A stretch of 64,000 nt of DNA from contig CAYUIE010000011.1 of assembly GCA_964444665.1 (NCBI GenBank), positions 53,621 through 117,620 on the forward strand, given 5' to 3'. The notes below the pieces were generated by a model. The model ran no database searches, was not told the DNA's origin, and saw only the letters and a program-made list of their open reading frames with translations. This DNA comes from CAYZTY01 sp964444665 (GTDB taxonomy: Bacteria > Planctomycetota > Phycisphaerae > Sedimentisphaerales > CAYZTY01). Positions 16,985 to 26,541 of this stretch are shown here, in pieces. The position numbers were made by a program, and so were the translations under genes. The stretch's first letter is position 1, and each line of letters starts with the position of its first letter.

Positions 16985-17525
16985 ATATGCTTCCGTGCAC
17001 TAACCTTAAACCGGAAGTGATTTTATCGGACTGATTCCAAGATGTCAAATGAAGCTTATAGGTTTTTTTATGTTTTCTAAAACATGTGGAAAATCAAGGT
17101 GAAACTTTTGTAAAAACTGCAACAGGATAAGCAATACCCGAGTGCAAAAAACGTCTAAACACTGTAATCAACTATTCATATGGCTTATCCTCATAAATAA
17201 AAACTTTACTATCGCGGGCTAACTCCGCGTGTTTTCCGGACTTCCCTAACAGGCCGAAAATATAGGGAGCTATTACTGTTAAAAATCAACAATATCAGGT
17301 AACATAAGGAAAACGGCAGGTTAATCGAGCCAATTCTTTGTTTACAGCAAGCTTACAGTAAATATGACCAATGAATTTTCCCCTATTAGTACTCAAAATT
17401 ATACAACTCGGCCGCACATGCAAACGCAAATATGTGTTGAAGAAATGTTGAATCGCAGGCTTCGCTGATACTAAAACAAAGCCAAGATTTTCGCCTAAGT
17501 TTCTATGGTCCTGACTGTTACTTAA
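16985..17525. other. Gene-free stretch with repeat copy C
   Basis: About 540 bases between the LamG gene and tRNA-Met. Apart from repeat copy C at 17366-17453 I see no gene or clear regulatory structure. Confidence 0.55.
17366..17453 (+). repeat. Dispersed repeat, copy C (left part only)
   Basis: It matches the left part of copy B (14218-14306) and stops after GTTGAAGAAATGTTGAAT, 72 bases before the tRNA-Met gene. Together copies B and C bracket the gene-poor stretch with the LamG gene. Confidence 0.65.
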
Positions 17526-17597
17526 TGGGCCCGCAAGGATTCGAACCTTGGACCAATGGATTATGAGTCCACTGCTCTACCGCTGAGCTACGGGCCC
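17526..17597 (-). tRNA. tRNA-Met (CAT)
   Basis: On the minus strand: acceptor GGGCCCG/CGGGCCC, D arm GCTCAGCGGTAGAGC, anticodon loop CTCATAA (CAT), T arm with TTCGAAT, discriminator A, no encoded CCA. The fully paired first acceptor base argues for an elongator tRNA rather than initiator. A lysidine-modified tRNA-Ile2 is possible, since that also has CAT. Confidence 0.93.
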
Positions 17598-17724
17598 TAC
17601 CGCTTAATACGAATTATTATCGCTGTTGCAGTTTCAATTCTTCTTAATGCAGATAATTTACAACAAAGGCTTTTGGCTTTCAAGAAAAATGAACCGTCCT
17701 GCCGGATGTCGGCTGAACGGCCAG

Positions 17725-19917
17725 TCAGTCAATCTCGGTTAGCCGGCCAATTACCTCAAACTTTCCAAGCAGATAGTCGCTTTTCTGGGAGCTGCTTTGT
17801 TGTTTCTCGGGCTGCCTGCCCCCTATTGAAACGGCAAATTCGCCCGGCTCAATGAACCTCGTACCATTATCGTCATAAAGGGCCATTTGTCTGGCTGTCA
17901 ATTTAAACGATACTGTTTTCTTCTCACCGACGTTTAGATTTATCCTTTTGAAGCCCTCTAATTGCCTTATCGGCACAGGATATGATGCCTTAACATCACT
18001 GAGGTAAAGCTGCACAACTTCGTCACCGGCTCTGTCTCCGACATTCTCCACATCCGCGCTTAGCTCGATATCCTCGCCGGGCTGTATCTTTTGCTTTGAT
18101 AACTTCAGATTACTGTATTTGAATTGCGTATAACTCAGCCCAAAGCCAAATTCGTACAGCGGCTCGGCCTCCATATAGCGATAGGTTCGTCCTTTCATAT
18201 TGTAGTCGGTAAACGGTGGTAGCTGGTCGACAGACTTTGGGAACGTGATAGGCAACCTACCGGCCGGGTTATAATCACCAAAAATCACCTCGGCAATGGC
18301 CGTGCCGCCTTCTTCGCCCGGATACCAAGCCTCGATAATGGCCGGTATATTTTCATTAGCCCAGTTGATTGATATCGGGCTGCCGTTCATCAAAACCAGA
18401 ATGATGGGTTTACCCATTGCGTGTAGTGACCGTAGAATCTCTTCCTGCATCACCGGCAGTTCCAGACGCATTCTGTCTCCGCCGCTTTCCGAGTATTCGG
18501 ACTGTCCTTCTTCCCCCTCTATGGCGCCTGAGATGCCCATCACGGCAATCACCAAGTCTGCCTTTTCCTCAAGTTCCTTGAACCTCAAATAATTTCCCCA
18601 CTCCCAAATAATATTACAAATACCGCAAATTTTAAAGTAATCGAGCTGGACTTCCGGTCCGAATCTTTTCCTGATACCCTCCAGGGCAGTAACCGCTTTG
18701 GAGGGTGTGCCGTTGTAATTGCCAAACATAACATTTGCGTCATCGGCGTTAGGTCCTATGACGAATACTCTTTTTAACTTTTTGCCGTCCAGGGGCAGAA
18801 AATTATTCTCATTCTTCAAAAGCACGATTGACTCCCTGGCGGCCTGAAGAGCAAGAGCCCTGTGCTCGGCACAATCATTTTTCTCGATGGGTATCTGCGC
18901 ATAAGGGACCATTTCATCGGGGTCAAACATACCAAGTCTGAATCGAGCGGTGAAAAGTCGCTTAAGGGCAATATCTATTTTCTCCTCACTAATGATCCCC
19001 ATTTTTACCGCGTCTCGCAGTGCCGGATAGGTTCCTCCGCAATTAAGGTCACAGCCGCTCTCGACAGCCATTGCCGAGGCCTCCTCCGGTGTCTTGACGA
19101 TGCGATGATGTCTGTAAATATCCCCGATTGCTCCGCAGTCCGAGACCACGTAACCGTCGAAACCCCATTCATCTCGTAATACATCCTGCAATAGCGTTTT
19201 ACTCGCACAACAGGCCTCGCCGTTCAAACGGCTGTACGCCCCCATTATAGAAAAGGCCTTTGCTTCGCGAACACAGGCCTCGAAGGCCGGCAGATAGGTC
19301 TGGCGCAGGTCACGAGGGCTTACCCTGGTATCGAAACGGTGTCTGATTGGCTCGGGGCCGCTATGAGCGGCGAAATGTTTTGGCGTTGAAACAAGCTTCA
19401 GATAACGGGGATCATCACCCTGGAGTCCCTTGACAAACTCGACTCCCATTCTCGCGGTTAAGTAAGGGTCTTCGCCGTAAGTCTCCTGGCCTCTGCCCCA
19501 TCTGGGGTCTCTGAATATATTTATGTTCGGGCTCCAGAAGGTAAGGCCCGTATGTCTACCTCTGTTGCCGTTACGCACGGCTTCATGATGCTTGGCCCTG
19601 GCTTCATCCGAGATAGCTGTTGCCACGCGGTGCATCAGGTCAGTATTAAACGTTGCTGCCAGGCCAATGGCCTGTGGGAAGACCGTTGCGATTCCGGCCC
19701 AGGCCACGCCGTGAAGGCATTCGTTCAGCCAGTCATATTCAGGAACATTCAGCCGTTTTATCTCGGCCGCGGCGTTTACCATCTGCGCGATCTTTTCTTC
19801 CAGCGTCATACTCGAAACCAGTGCGTCAACCCTTTTCTCAACAGGCAAGGTTACGTCCCTAAAGGCCTGGCGGTCGGCAGAGTCGATATTCTGTACGGGT
19901 TTATTTTTATCTTTCAT
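17725..19917 (-). CDS. GH3 beta-glycosidase (beta-xylosidase/glucosidase type)
   Basis: A protein of 730 residues. The family 3 TIM barrel has YDWLNECLHG (61-70), TVFPQAIGLAATFN, RDPRWGRGQETYGEDP and STPKHFAAHSG. The nucleophile is Asp 260 in YVVSDCGAI. The alpha/beta sandwich domain (with SGAIEGEEGQ and ILVLMNGSPISINWA) and a C-terminal fibronectin-III-like domain (GDEVVQLYLSD) follow in the usual order. The early barrel motif is closest to the beta-xylosidase branch, which fits the GH10 xylanases at 42.7 and 49.8 kb. No signal peptide is seen, so it probably acts on imported oligosaccharides in the cytoplasm. It lies just downstream of purQ on the same strand (37 bases apart) but is not functionally related to it. 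Confidence 0.93.
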   Translation of the reverse strand: MKDKNKPVQNIDSADRQAFRDVTLPVEKRVDALVSSMTLEEKIAQMVNAAAEIKRLNVPEYDWLNECLHGVAWAGIATVFPQAIGLAATFNTDLMHRVATAISDEARAKHHEAVRNGNRGRHTGLTFWSPNINIFRDPRWGRGQETYGEDPYLTARMGVEFVKGLQGDDPRYLKLVSTPKHFAAHSGPEPIRHRFDTRVSPRDLRQTYLPAFEACVREAKAFSIMGAYSRLNGEACCASKTLLQDVLRDEWGFDGYVVSDCGAIGDIYRHHRIVKTPEEASAMAVESGCDLNCGGTYPALRDAVKMGIISEEKIDIALKRLFTARFRLGMFDPDEMVPYAQIPIEKNDCAEHRALALQAARESIVLLKNENNFLPLDGKKLKRVFVIGPNADDANVMFGNYNGTPSKAVTALEGIRKRFGPEVQLDYFKICGICNIIWEWGNYLRFKELEEKADLVIAVMGISGAIEGEEGQSEYSESGGDRMRLELPVMQEEILRSLHAMGKPIILVLMNGSPISINWANENIPAIIEAWYPGEEGGTAIAEVIFGDYNPAGRLPITFPKSVDQLPPFTDYNMKGRTYRYMEAEPLYEFGFGLSYTQFKYSNLKLSKQKIQPGEDIELSADVENVGDRAGDEVVQLYLSDVKASYPVPIRQLEGFKRINLNVGEKKTVSFKLTARQMALYDDNGTRFIEPGEFAVSIGGRQPEKQQSSSQKSDYLLGKFEVIGRLTEID

Positions 19918-19954
19918 TCAAAATCCTCCTTCAGGCGTGTTATGTATATCCCCC

Positions 19955-20761
19955 TTACAGGTTCTCCTTCACGAAGCGAACGGCATTGTTAAAAATTGTC
20001 ATTCCATCTGCACGGTCCTTTTCTTTCAGACGGGACCAGTGGGGATGCTGTGTGTGGCGAACGAATCTCTCCGGGTGCGGCATAAGGCCCAGAACTCTGC
20101 CGGTTTTGTCGGTAAGCCCGGCTATTGAATCCACTGAGCCGTTAGGATTAACAGGATATTGTCCGTAATCACCTTTCTCGTCGACATATCGGAATCCTAC
20201 GTGCCCCTGAATATTGAGCTTTTCCAGTACCTCATCGTTTTCAGTAACGACTTTGCCTTCTCCGTGGGCAATAGGAAGATATATCAGTCTGCCCGGCTCA
20301 ATAAATACACATTTCTCCGTTCCCGGCTGTAAATATACCCATCTATCCTCAAATTTGCCGCTGTCATTGTATGTTATCGTAACCTGCTGTCCGTTGCCCG
20401 TCGCATGTGATTCGTTATTTACGACTCCGGGCAGGATACCGGCCTTAACCAGAACCTGAAAGCCATTACAAATGCCGAGAACTAATTTGCCATCGTCAAT
20501 AAATTTTCGTACTTTCTCTGCCAAGTGATGAATTACCTGATTTGCAAGGATTTTCCCCGCAGCAACGTCATCGCCGTAACTGAATCCACCGGGGAAGACA
20601 AGTATCTGACAATCTTCCAGCACATCCGGCTTGCCGATGATTGCGTTTATGTGTAGCCGCTTTGCCTGGGCTCCCGCCAAATTAAGAGCATACTCGGTTT
20701 CCACATCACAGTTTATCCCTGCCGCACGTAACACTATTGCATTAATCTCTTTCATCGACAA
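19955..20761 (-). CDS. purQ: Phosphoribosylformylglycinamidine synthase glutaminase subunit PurQ
   Basis: A class I glutamine amidotransferase of 268 residues. Visible features are VFPGGFSYGDDVAAG, the nucleophile Cys 98 in VLGICNGFQ, and the C-terminal His-Glu pair in LMPHPERF. It releases ammonia from glutamine for PurL in the fourth step of de novo purine synthesis. Slightly longer than the usual 225-230 residues because of insertions around residues 170-230, as in PurQ forms that pair with large PurL. It follows purL by 32 bases on the same strand, so the two form an operon. Confidence 0.95.
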   Translation of the reverse strand: MSMKEINAIVLRAAGINCDVETEYALNLAGAQAKRLHINAIIGKPDVLEDCQILVFPGGFSYGDDVAAGKILANQVIHHLAEKVRKFIDDGKLVLGICNGFQVLVKAGILPGVVNNESHATGNGQQVTITYNDSGKFEDRWVYLQPGTEKCVFIEPGRLIYLPIAHGEGKVVTENDEVLEKLNIQGHVGFRYVDEKGDYGQYPVNPNGSVDSIAGLTDKTGRVLGLMPHPERFVRHTQHPHWSRLKEKDRADGMTIFNNAVRFVKENL

Positions 20762-20793
20762 ATTCCTTCTTACTGTCGTTAAAGATTAAAACA

Positions 20794-23676
20794 TTACCAA
20801 TCGAATGTCTGCTGCCAGGCCTTTTTAAGCCTGTCAAGTTCGAGGTGAATTACATCCTTACCTCTTTCGTCTTTTATTAACAGTATGTTCTCACCTGTCA
20901 CTTGACCAATCTGCCCGAACGGAACATTAAGCATCAACTTCGCAAAGTTATGATAGTTATCCGGTTTTATTTCAACAATATACCTTGAGGTAGATTCGCT
21001 AAAGAGTTGAGCTTCGGTGCGCAAAGACTGCGGGCTTTTCGGCAGGCCTTTCAAGTCGGCCTGAATACCCAGGCCGCCGGCAAAGGCCATCTCAGCCAAA
21101 GCTACCGCCAGCCCCCCTTCCGAACAGTCATGACAGCTTTCCACAAGCCGGTCGGCTATCGCCCGTTCTATTTTTTGTGCTGTCTTCGGCGCAACTTCCA
21201 GGTCTGTCTTCGGTACGTTGGCGCCAATCTGGCCGTTTATCTTATAGTAATGTGAACCGCCTAATTCATCGCGAGTCAGACCGATGATAAATAACAAATT
21301 GCCGGCCTCTTTTACATCCATTGTTACGCATTTATCAACATCATCCACTATTGAAATTGCACTAATCAAAAGCGTGGATGGTATCGCAATCTGACTTCCG
21401 TCTTCGCAGGCAAATTCGTTGTTGAGTGAGTCTTTGCCCGAAACGAAAGGCGTGCCAAAGGCCATAGCACCATCATAACAGGCCTCAGCGGCCCGCACGA
21501 GCGCACCAAGAGTCTCCGGCTTTGTGCAATCACCCCAGCAAAAATTGTCCAACAGCGCTATTCTGTCAACCCTGGCGCCCACACAGATAATGTTTCTAAT
21601 AGCCTCATCAATACCCGCCATTGCCATCCAGTATGGGTCTATATCTCCGTAACAGGGATTCATTCCACAACTGATGGCAAGGCCTTTATTAGAATTGTAC
21701 TTCGGTCTTATCACTGCTGCATCACTCGGGCCATCATTCTCAATGCCTATCAAAGGCTTGACTACGGAACCGCCCTGAACTTCGTGGTCGTATTGCCGAA
21801 TTACCCATTCCTTGCTGGCAACATTATATGATGAAAGAATCTGCAGGAGCTCGTTATTGTAATCATCTTTTTGAGCTATTGCCGGCTCGGTAAGCTCCGG
21901 AACCTGCCAAACGGCCTTGCGAGAATACTTAGGCAGCCCCTCGTGCCAGAACTCCATATCCAGCTCGCCAACTTTTTGTCCGCCGTATCTCAGCGTCAGC
22001 TTTTTATCGCCGGTGAATTTGCCTATTACCGTCGCCTCGACATTCTCATCTGCAAAAATTTTCATAATGGCTTTTAGATTCTCAGGCTCGACGGCCAGGA
22101 CCATTCTTTCCTGGGCTTCACTAATCCAGATTTCAGTATAATTCAGGCCGGCATATTTTAACGGGATTTTCTCAAGGTCAACCTCTACGCCAAGCTCTTT
22201 GCCCATTTCGCCCACGGCCCCGCTTAGCCCGCCGGCCCCGCAGTCGGCGACCGCCTCATATAAATTAGCTTCATTAGCCTGAAGCAGCACATCCAGAGCT
22301 TTCTTTTCCGTTATTGGATTGCCGATTTGCACGGCGTGCGAGAAGATTGACTCGTGCTCGTGGGTCATTTCACCGCTGGAGAAGGTTGCCCCGTGTATTC
22401 CATCTCGGCCCGTTCTGCCGCCGAGGACAATAACCAGATTTCCGGCTTTTGGGCTATCGAAGCATTTATTTTTGTCGATTAAGCCGATATTGCCGCAGTA
22501 GACCAAAGGATTAGCCATGTACCTGTCGTCAAAATAGATTGCGCCGTTGACTGTCGGTATTCCCATTCTGTTGCCGTAATCGCGTACGCCCGCGACCACA
22601 CCTTTCATAATTCTCCTCGGATGCAGAACTCCTTTGGGAATCTCTTCGAGTTTCTTGTCGGGCGGGCCGAAGCAGAATATATCCGTGTTGGCGATAGGTT
22701 TCGCACCCAGGCCGGTAGCCATAGGGTCACGGATTACCCCGCCTATGCCCGTAGCCGAGCCACCATAAGGGTCAAGGGCGGAGGGATGATTATGCGTTTC
22801 CACTTTAAAACATATCGCTGAATCTTCGTCAAATCCCACTACCCCGGCATTATCCGTGAAGACAGATATACACCATTTCTTGTCGAGCTGCTTAGTAACT
22901 TTGAAAACAGTTTCTTTCAGCAGGTTATCAAAATGTATCTGCCGGCCGTCAATCGACATATCGACAGCGCTCTTAAACGTTTTATGCACGCAATGTTCGC
23001 TCCATGTCTGTGCGAGGCTTTCCAGCTCAACGTCGGTAGGGTCTCTGCCGAGCTTGCGGTAATACTCCTGTATGGTCCTCATCTCGACAATGTTTAAAAA
23101 GAGGTCCATCTTTTTGCTGATTTTCAAAAGTCCGTCATCATCAAGCTCAATAATCGGGACATAATTTACTTTCAGCTTATAAGGTTCGATGTGTGGACTC
23201 GGCGGCTCGGCCTCGCTGCCGTAGATTACGGTTTCTATGCAATCGTTAGCTAATACTCTTCTGGCAATAGTGTCGCGCTGCACGTTAGTGATATTACCCA
23301 GCAGCACATATTTTCGAGCCGTCCGGACGTGCTGAACTTTCACTCCCATATCGGCGATGGCGGTAGTAACGGATTCTGCCACAGGGTCGGTGACGCCGCT
23401 TTTGAGGTGTACCTCTATAATCTCGGCCTTGGCCAGACCGGCGGGGGCACTACTTCTGCCGATATAGTATTCCTCACAGACGGGGTCAGCTAAAAGTTCA
23501 ACTGCCAGACGTTTTGCAAACTCGATATCAAAGTCAGCTTCAATCAGGAACACTTTGGCCGATTGAACCGCTTCGACCGAGGTTATTCCCAGTTCTTTAA
23601 TGTCTTCCAATATTCCGTTGCCGTGAATATCAGGCAAAGCGGCGCGATTAAATACCTCAAAACGCCATTGACTCAC
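20794..23676 (-). CDS. purL: Phosphoribosylformylglycinamidine synthase PurL with N-terminal PurS-like domain
   Basis: A protein of 960 residues. Residues 1-170 resemble PurS-type ferredoxin-like folds (two repeats ending in strand-rich segments), then comes the FGAM synthase body. Visible are TWSEHCVHKTFKSAV (linker/ATP region), VETHNHPSALDPYGGSATGIGGVIRD, GATFSSGE, a second half with DCSEGGLAVALAEMAFAG, and the LRYGGQ strand. It converts FGAR plus glutamine-derived ammonia and ATP to FGAM. No C-terminal glutaminase is present, so it needs PurQ from the next gene. The PurS-PurL fusion with separate PurQ replaces the usual three-gene arrangement. Confidence 0.95.
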   Translation of the reverse strand: MSQWRFEVFNRAALPDIHGNGILEDIKELGITSVEAVQSAKVFLIEADFDIEFAKRLAVELLADPVCEEYYIGRSSAPAGLAKAEIIEVHLKSGVTDPVAESVTTAIADMGVKVQHVRTARKYVLLGNITNVQRDTIARRVLANDCIETVIYGSEAEPPSPHIEPYKLKVNYVPIIELDDDGLLKISKKMDLFLNIVEMRTIQEYYRKLGRDPTDVELESLAQTWSEHCVHKTFKSAVDMSIDGRQIHFDNLLKETVFKVTKQLDKKWCISVFTDNAGVVGFDEDSAICFKVETHNHPSALDPYGGSATGIGGVIRDPMATGLGAKPIANTDIFCFGPPDKKLEEIPKGVLHPRRIMKGVVAGVRDYGNRMGIPTVNGAIYFDDRYMANPLVYCGNIGLIDKNKCFDSPKAGNLVIVLGGRTGRDGIHGATFSSGEMTHEHESIFSHAVQIGNPITEKKALDVLLQANEANLYEAVADCGAGGLSGAVGEMGKELGVEVDLEKIPLKYAGLNYTEIWISEAQERMVLAVEPENLKAIMKIFADENVEATVIGKFTGDKKLTLRYGGQKVGELDMEFWHEGLPKYSRKAVWQVPELTEPAIAQKDDYNNELLQILSSYNVASKEWVIRQYDHEVQGGSVVKPLIGIENDGPSDAAVIRPKYNSNKGLAISCGMNPCYGDIDPYWMAMAGIDEAIRNIICVGARVDRIALLDNFCWGDCTKPETLGALVRAAEACYDGAMAFGTPFVSGKDSLNNEFACEDGSQIAIPSTLLISAISIVDDVDKCVTMDVKEAGNLLFIIGLTRDELGGSHYYKINGQIGANVPKTDLEVAPKTAQKIERAIADRLVESCHDCSEGGLAVALAEMAFAGGLGIQADLKGLPKSPQSLRTEAQLFSESTSRYIVEIKPDNYHNFAKLMLNVPFGQIGQVTGENILLIKDERGKDVIHLELDRLKKAWQQTFDW

Positions 23677-23678
23677 GA

Positions 23679-24548
23679 TTAGGTTCCCTCCTTTTTCCCT
23701 TCATTTTTCATTAGCGTTGTTCGCCTGTTTCTTGCTTTTTTGAGAAGGCTGCGGAGACGTTTTTCGTCGCCACTGTTCATAGCTTTCTGCAGCTTTCGCA
23801 ATTCAACGACCATTTTGTCAATACCCTTGTTGATGTTGGCCGAGTTTGTCAGCATCACATCAGTCCAGATATTTTCCGGTCCGGATGCAATTCTCGACGT
23901 GTCAATGAAGCCCTGTCCTGCAAATTTTAGTTCTTCGTCGATGTTCGCATTTATAAGTGCCGCGACTGTTACGTGAGGCAAATGACTTACGTTTGCAAGA
24001 ATCCGATCGTGCTGACTCGGGCTCATCACCTTGACTCTACAGCCTAAAGCCGACCAGAATTTGCTAAGCGTCCGTATAGCATCCGGCCTGGTGCCGTTTG
24101 TTTTTGTTAGAATGCAATTTGCTCCGTCGAACAAGTCGTCTCGTGCAAACTCGACGCCTCTTTGTTCGGAACCGGCGATAGGATGTGAGCCGACATAATA
24201 AACATTTCTCGGTAACAGTCGTCGCGCCCACCGGTGGGACTCCTGTTTTGTCGAGCCGACGTCGGTAACGATACAGCCGGCTGGTAAGGAACCAGCAATT
24301 CGACGGAAAATATTTTCAAAGGTTCTTATCGGGGTAGCGAGAATTACTATATCAGCCTGTTCGACGGATTTATGAATATCATCCACAACTTTCTGAGCTA
24401 CACTCAAACGGCGTGCTTTTCGTCTGGTAACCGCCCTGTGGCTGTAACCAACAGATTTCACACCTTTTAACGTACGTAAAATCGCCAGGGTTATCGAAGA
24501 GCCCAGCAAACCCAGGCCAATAACGGTTATTTGCCGTAATTGCCTCAA
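23679..24548 (-). CDS. tyrA: Prephenate dehydrogenase
   Basis: A protein of 289 residues. The N-terminal NAD-binding Rossmann domain starts ITVIGLGLLGSSITLAIL, continues with ILATPIRTFE and IVTDVGSTKQ, and the substrate region has YVGSHPIAGSEQRGVEFA. These are signatures of the TyrA family, which makes 4-hydroxyphenylpyruvate for tyrosine synthesis. The C-terminal helical dimerisation domain carries HLPHVTVAALIN and GFIDTSRIASG. It lies two bases upstream of purL on the same strand, so it may head the purLQ transcript. No ACT or chorismate-mutase domain is fused. Confidence 0.9.
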   Translation of the reverse strand: MRQLRQITVIGLGLLGSSITLAILRTLKGVKSVGYSHRAVTRRKARRLSVAQKVVDDIHKSVEQADIVILATPIRTFENIFRRIAGSLPAGCIVTDVGSTKQESHRWARRLLPRNVYYVGSHPIAGSEQRGVEFARDDLFDGANCILTKTNGTRPDAIRTLSKFWSALGCRVKVMSPSQHDRILANVSHLPHVTVAALINANIDEELKFAGQGFIDTSRIASGPENIWTDVMLTNSANINKGIDKMVVELRKLQKAMNSGDEKRLRSLLKKARNRRTTLMKNEGKKEGT

Positions 24549-24850
24549 GACAAAGACCTTACAAAAAACTGCCTCCGCGGAATTGCGTAAAAGACTATAA
24601 CCTTTTGGGCCGGTGTGTCAATTTTTTTTCTTTGATTTCTGTGGTTAAAGTGTTATTATGCTGAACTAAAATCAAGTAATTAGGCTAATAGGGAAGGCCG
24701 AGAAAATTAGTGTCCGGTTCACTTTTGTGGACAGGATTTTTTTTCGTAAAGTTTGGTCGCGAACCGATATAGTAAAGGTAAGGCTTAATAAGTCGAGAGC
24801 CGAGTATGCCTGATTGATACTGGATTTTTTGAGGTTATAATCTAAGAGTT
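24549..24850. other. Divergent promoter region between tyrA and accA
   Basis: About 300 bases holding the promoters of two divergent transcripts. A small stem (TGTCC/GGACA) occurs near 24709-24733. I see no gene and no recognisable riboswitch. Confidence 0.5.
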
Positions 24851-25915
24851 ATGGCCGGAAATAACAAATTAAATGGTAACGATTATCTGCCATTCGAAGA
24901 TAAAATAGCAGAGATAGACCGTCAAATGGCTGAACTGGCCCGTCTTAGTTCAATCAAAGGCATTGATTATTCTGCCGAGATTCGCCGGCTCGAGAAAGAA
25001 AAAGTTAGCCAGCTTAAACGGCTTTTTTCCAATTTAACGGCCTGGCAAATTGTGCAGGTGGCCCGTCATCCTAAAAGACCGCTCTTAACTAATTATCTCC
25101 AATTAATGGTCAAAGACTTTCGTGAGCTGCATGGAGACAGGTGCTTTGGCGACGACCGGGCAATTGTCACAGGTTTGGGCCGAATCGGCAGAGAAAAGGT
25201 GCTGGTTCTGGGACACAATAAGGGCCGGCAAACTCAGGAGAAAATCGCCTGTAATTTCGGATGCGCAAATCCTGAAGGATATCGAAAAGCCTTAAGTAAA
25301 ATGAAACTGGCCGAGAAGTTTAACATACCGATTGTTACTTTTATTGATACTCCGGGCGCTTATCCCGGAATTGGCGCGGAAGAGCGAGGTCAGGCCCAGG
25401 CCATAGCTGTCAATCTTATGGAAATGTCCCGTCTGAAGGTACCTATCATTTGTGTTATTATTGGTGAGGGCGGCTCAGGAGGAGCACTCGGCATAGGTGT
25501 GGGTGACAAATTGGCAATTCTGGAGTTTGCGTACTATTCGGTAATCAGTCCGGAAGGCTGCGCAGCGATATTGTGGCGAGACGGCAAACAGGCACCCGAC
25601 GCCGCCGAGGCACTGCGACTGACCGCCAAAGATTTACATAGACTCAGGCTTGTTGAGGCAATCATTTCTGAGCCGCTCGGGGGCGCACACCGAAATGTTC
25701 ACGACACTGTTTATAACGTTGAGCAGTTTATTATCAAAGCATTGCGTGATTTGAAGCGCCTAAAGACTGAAAACCTGCTTGAGAACCGATATAAAAAACT
25801 TCGCTCCATTGGCAACAACTTCTGCACGAGAGCCGCTACTACGAAAGTAGCTATTAAACCTGCACAAAAACCTGTCGCTGCTGCCGCGAAAAGTGCTGTA
25901 CCTACAAAAGCCTAA
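24851..25915 (+). CDS. accA: Acetyl-CoA carboxylase carboxyltransferase subunit alpha
   Basis: A protein of 354 residues. It shows the N-terminal coiled region (KIAEIDRQMAEL), WQIVQVARHPKRP, ELHGDRCFGDD, TFIDTPGAYPGIGAEERGQ, the oxyanion-hole GEGGSGGALGIGVGD and SVISPEGCAAILWRD, all typical of AccA. It transfers the carboxyl from biotin to acetyl-CoA to form malonyl-CoA, starting fatty-acid synthesis, together with AccD, which is not in this window. The C-terminus has a low-complexity Ala/Lys-rich tail of about 40 residues beyond the family's usual end. The start has only a weak ribosome site. Confidence 0.96.
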   Translation: MAGNNKLNGNDYLPFEDKIAEIDRQMAELARLSSIKGIDYSAEIRRLEKEKVSQLKRLFSNLTAWQIVQVARHPKRPLLTNYLQLMVKDFRELHGDRCFGDDRAIVTGLGRIGREKVLVLGHNKGRQTQEKIACNFGCANPEGYRKALSKMKLAEKFNIPIVTFIDTPGAYPGIGAEERGQAQAIAVNLMEMSRLKVPIICVIIGEGGSGGALGIGVGDKLAILEFAYYSVISPEGCAAILWRDGKQAPDAAEALRLTAKDLHRLRLVEAIISEPLGGAHRNVHDTVYNVEQFIIKALRDLKRLKTENLLENRYKKLRSIGNNFCTRAATTKVAIKPAQKPVAAAAKSAVPTKA

Positions 25916-26075
25916 ACGCTTGTCCCGAGCTTTACAGAACTTCACAAATAAACACTAATTAATCATTTAACCATTCAACCTATTTGCAAATGTTGACATT
26001 TCACTCCCGGCAGACTAAATTAACAACAAATCGTGCTGTAGTTTATATTGGGCAGAAAGAAAGGAGAGATGAAGT

Positions 26076-26492
26076 ATGACAATCGCAGAAGCACTGTTCA
26101 CATTTACAGGCCGTATGTGTCGACGTGACTACTGGCTGAAGGGATTCCTGGTGCTGCTGCCCATAGGAATTCTAAACAATATTCTGGCTTATGGTATCGA
26201 CGACGACCGGACTCGAACGCTGGCATTTATAATCGGTATTCTTAGTATATGGCCCGGCCTTGCACTAATCGTGAAACGGCTGCATGACCGGAATCGCACC
26301 GGATGGCTTTCCCTTACGATGTTTATCCCATTTGCCGGGATAATCTTTGGGATTTGGATACTGATTGAGGTCTGGTTCCTAAAGGGAACCGACGGCCCAA
26401 ACCGGTTTGGCGAGGATCCATTGCAAGCGACTACAGGCCCAGAAACGACATACACCGACATAAGTACCGCCGCCTCTCCACCCGGCCGGTAA
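26076..26492 (+). CDS. DUF805 membrane protein
   Basis: A protein of 138 residues with a strong AAGGAGAG site before its ATG. The DUF805 pattern is clear: FTFTGRMCRRDYWLKGFLV at the start, three to four transmembrane helices, LIVKRLHDRNRTGW in the cytoplasmic loop, and the C-terminal KGTDGPNRFGEDPL. DUF805 proteins are small inner-membrane proteins without an assigned biochemical function. A Thr/Ser/Pro tail of about 20 residues follows the last motif. Confidence 0.9.
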   Translation: MTIAEALFTFTGRMCRRDYWLKGFLVLLPIGILNNILAYGIDDDRTRTLAFIIGILSIWPGLALIVKRLHDRNRTGWLSLTMFIPFAGIIFGIWILIEVWFLKGTDGPNRFGEDPLQATTGPETTYTDISTAASPPGR

Positions 26493-26541
26493 GACGCCGC
26501 CAACGTGTCACTCTTAAGCATATCATTAGACGCTGAGACTT

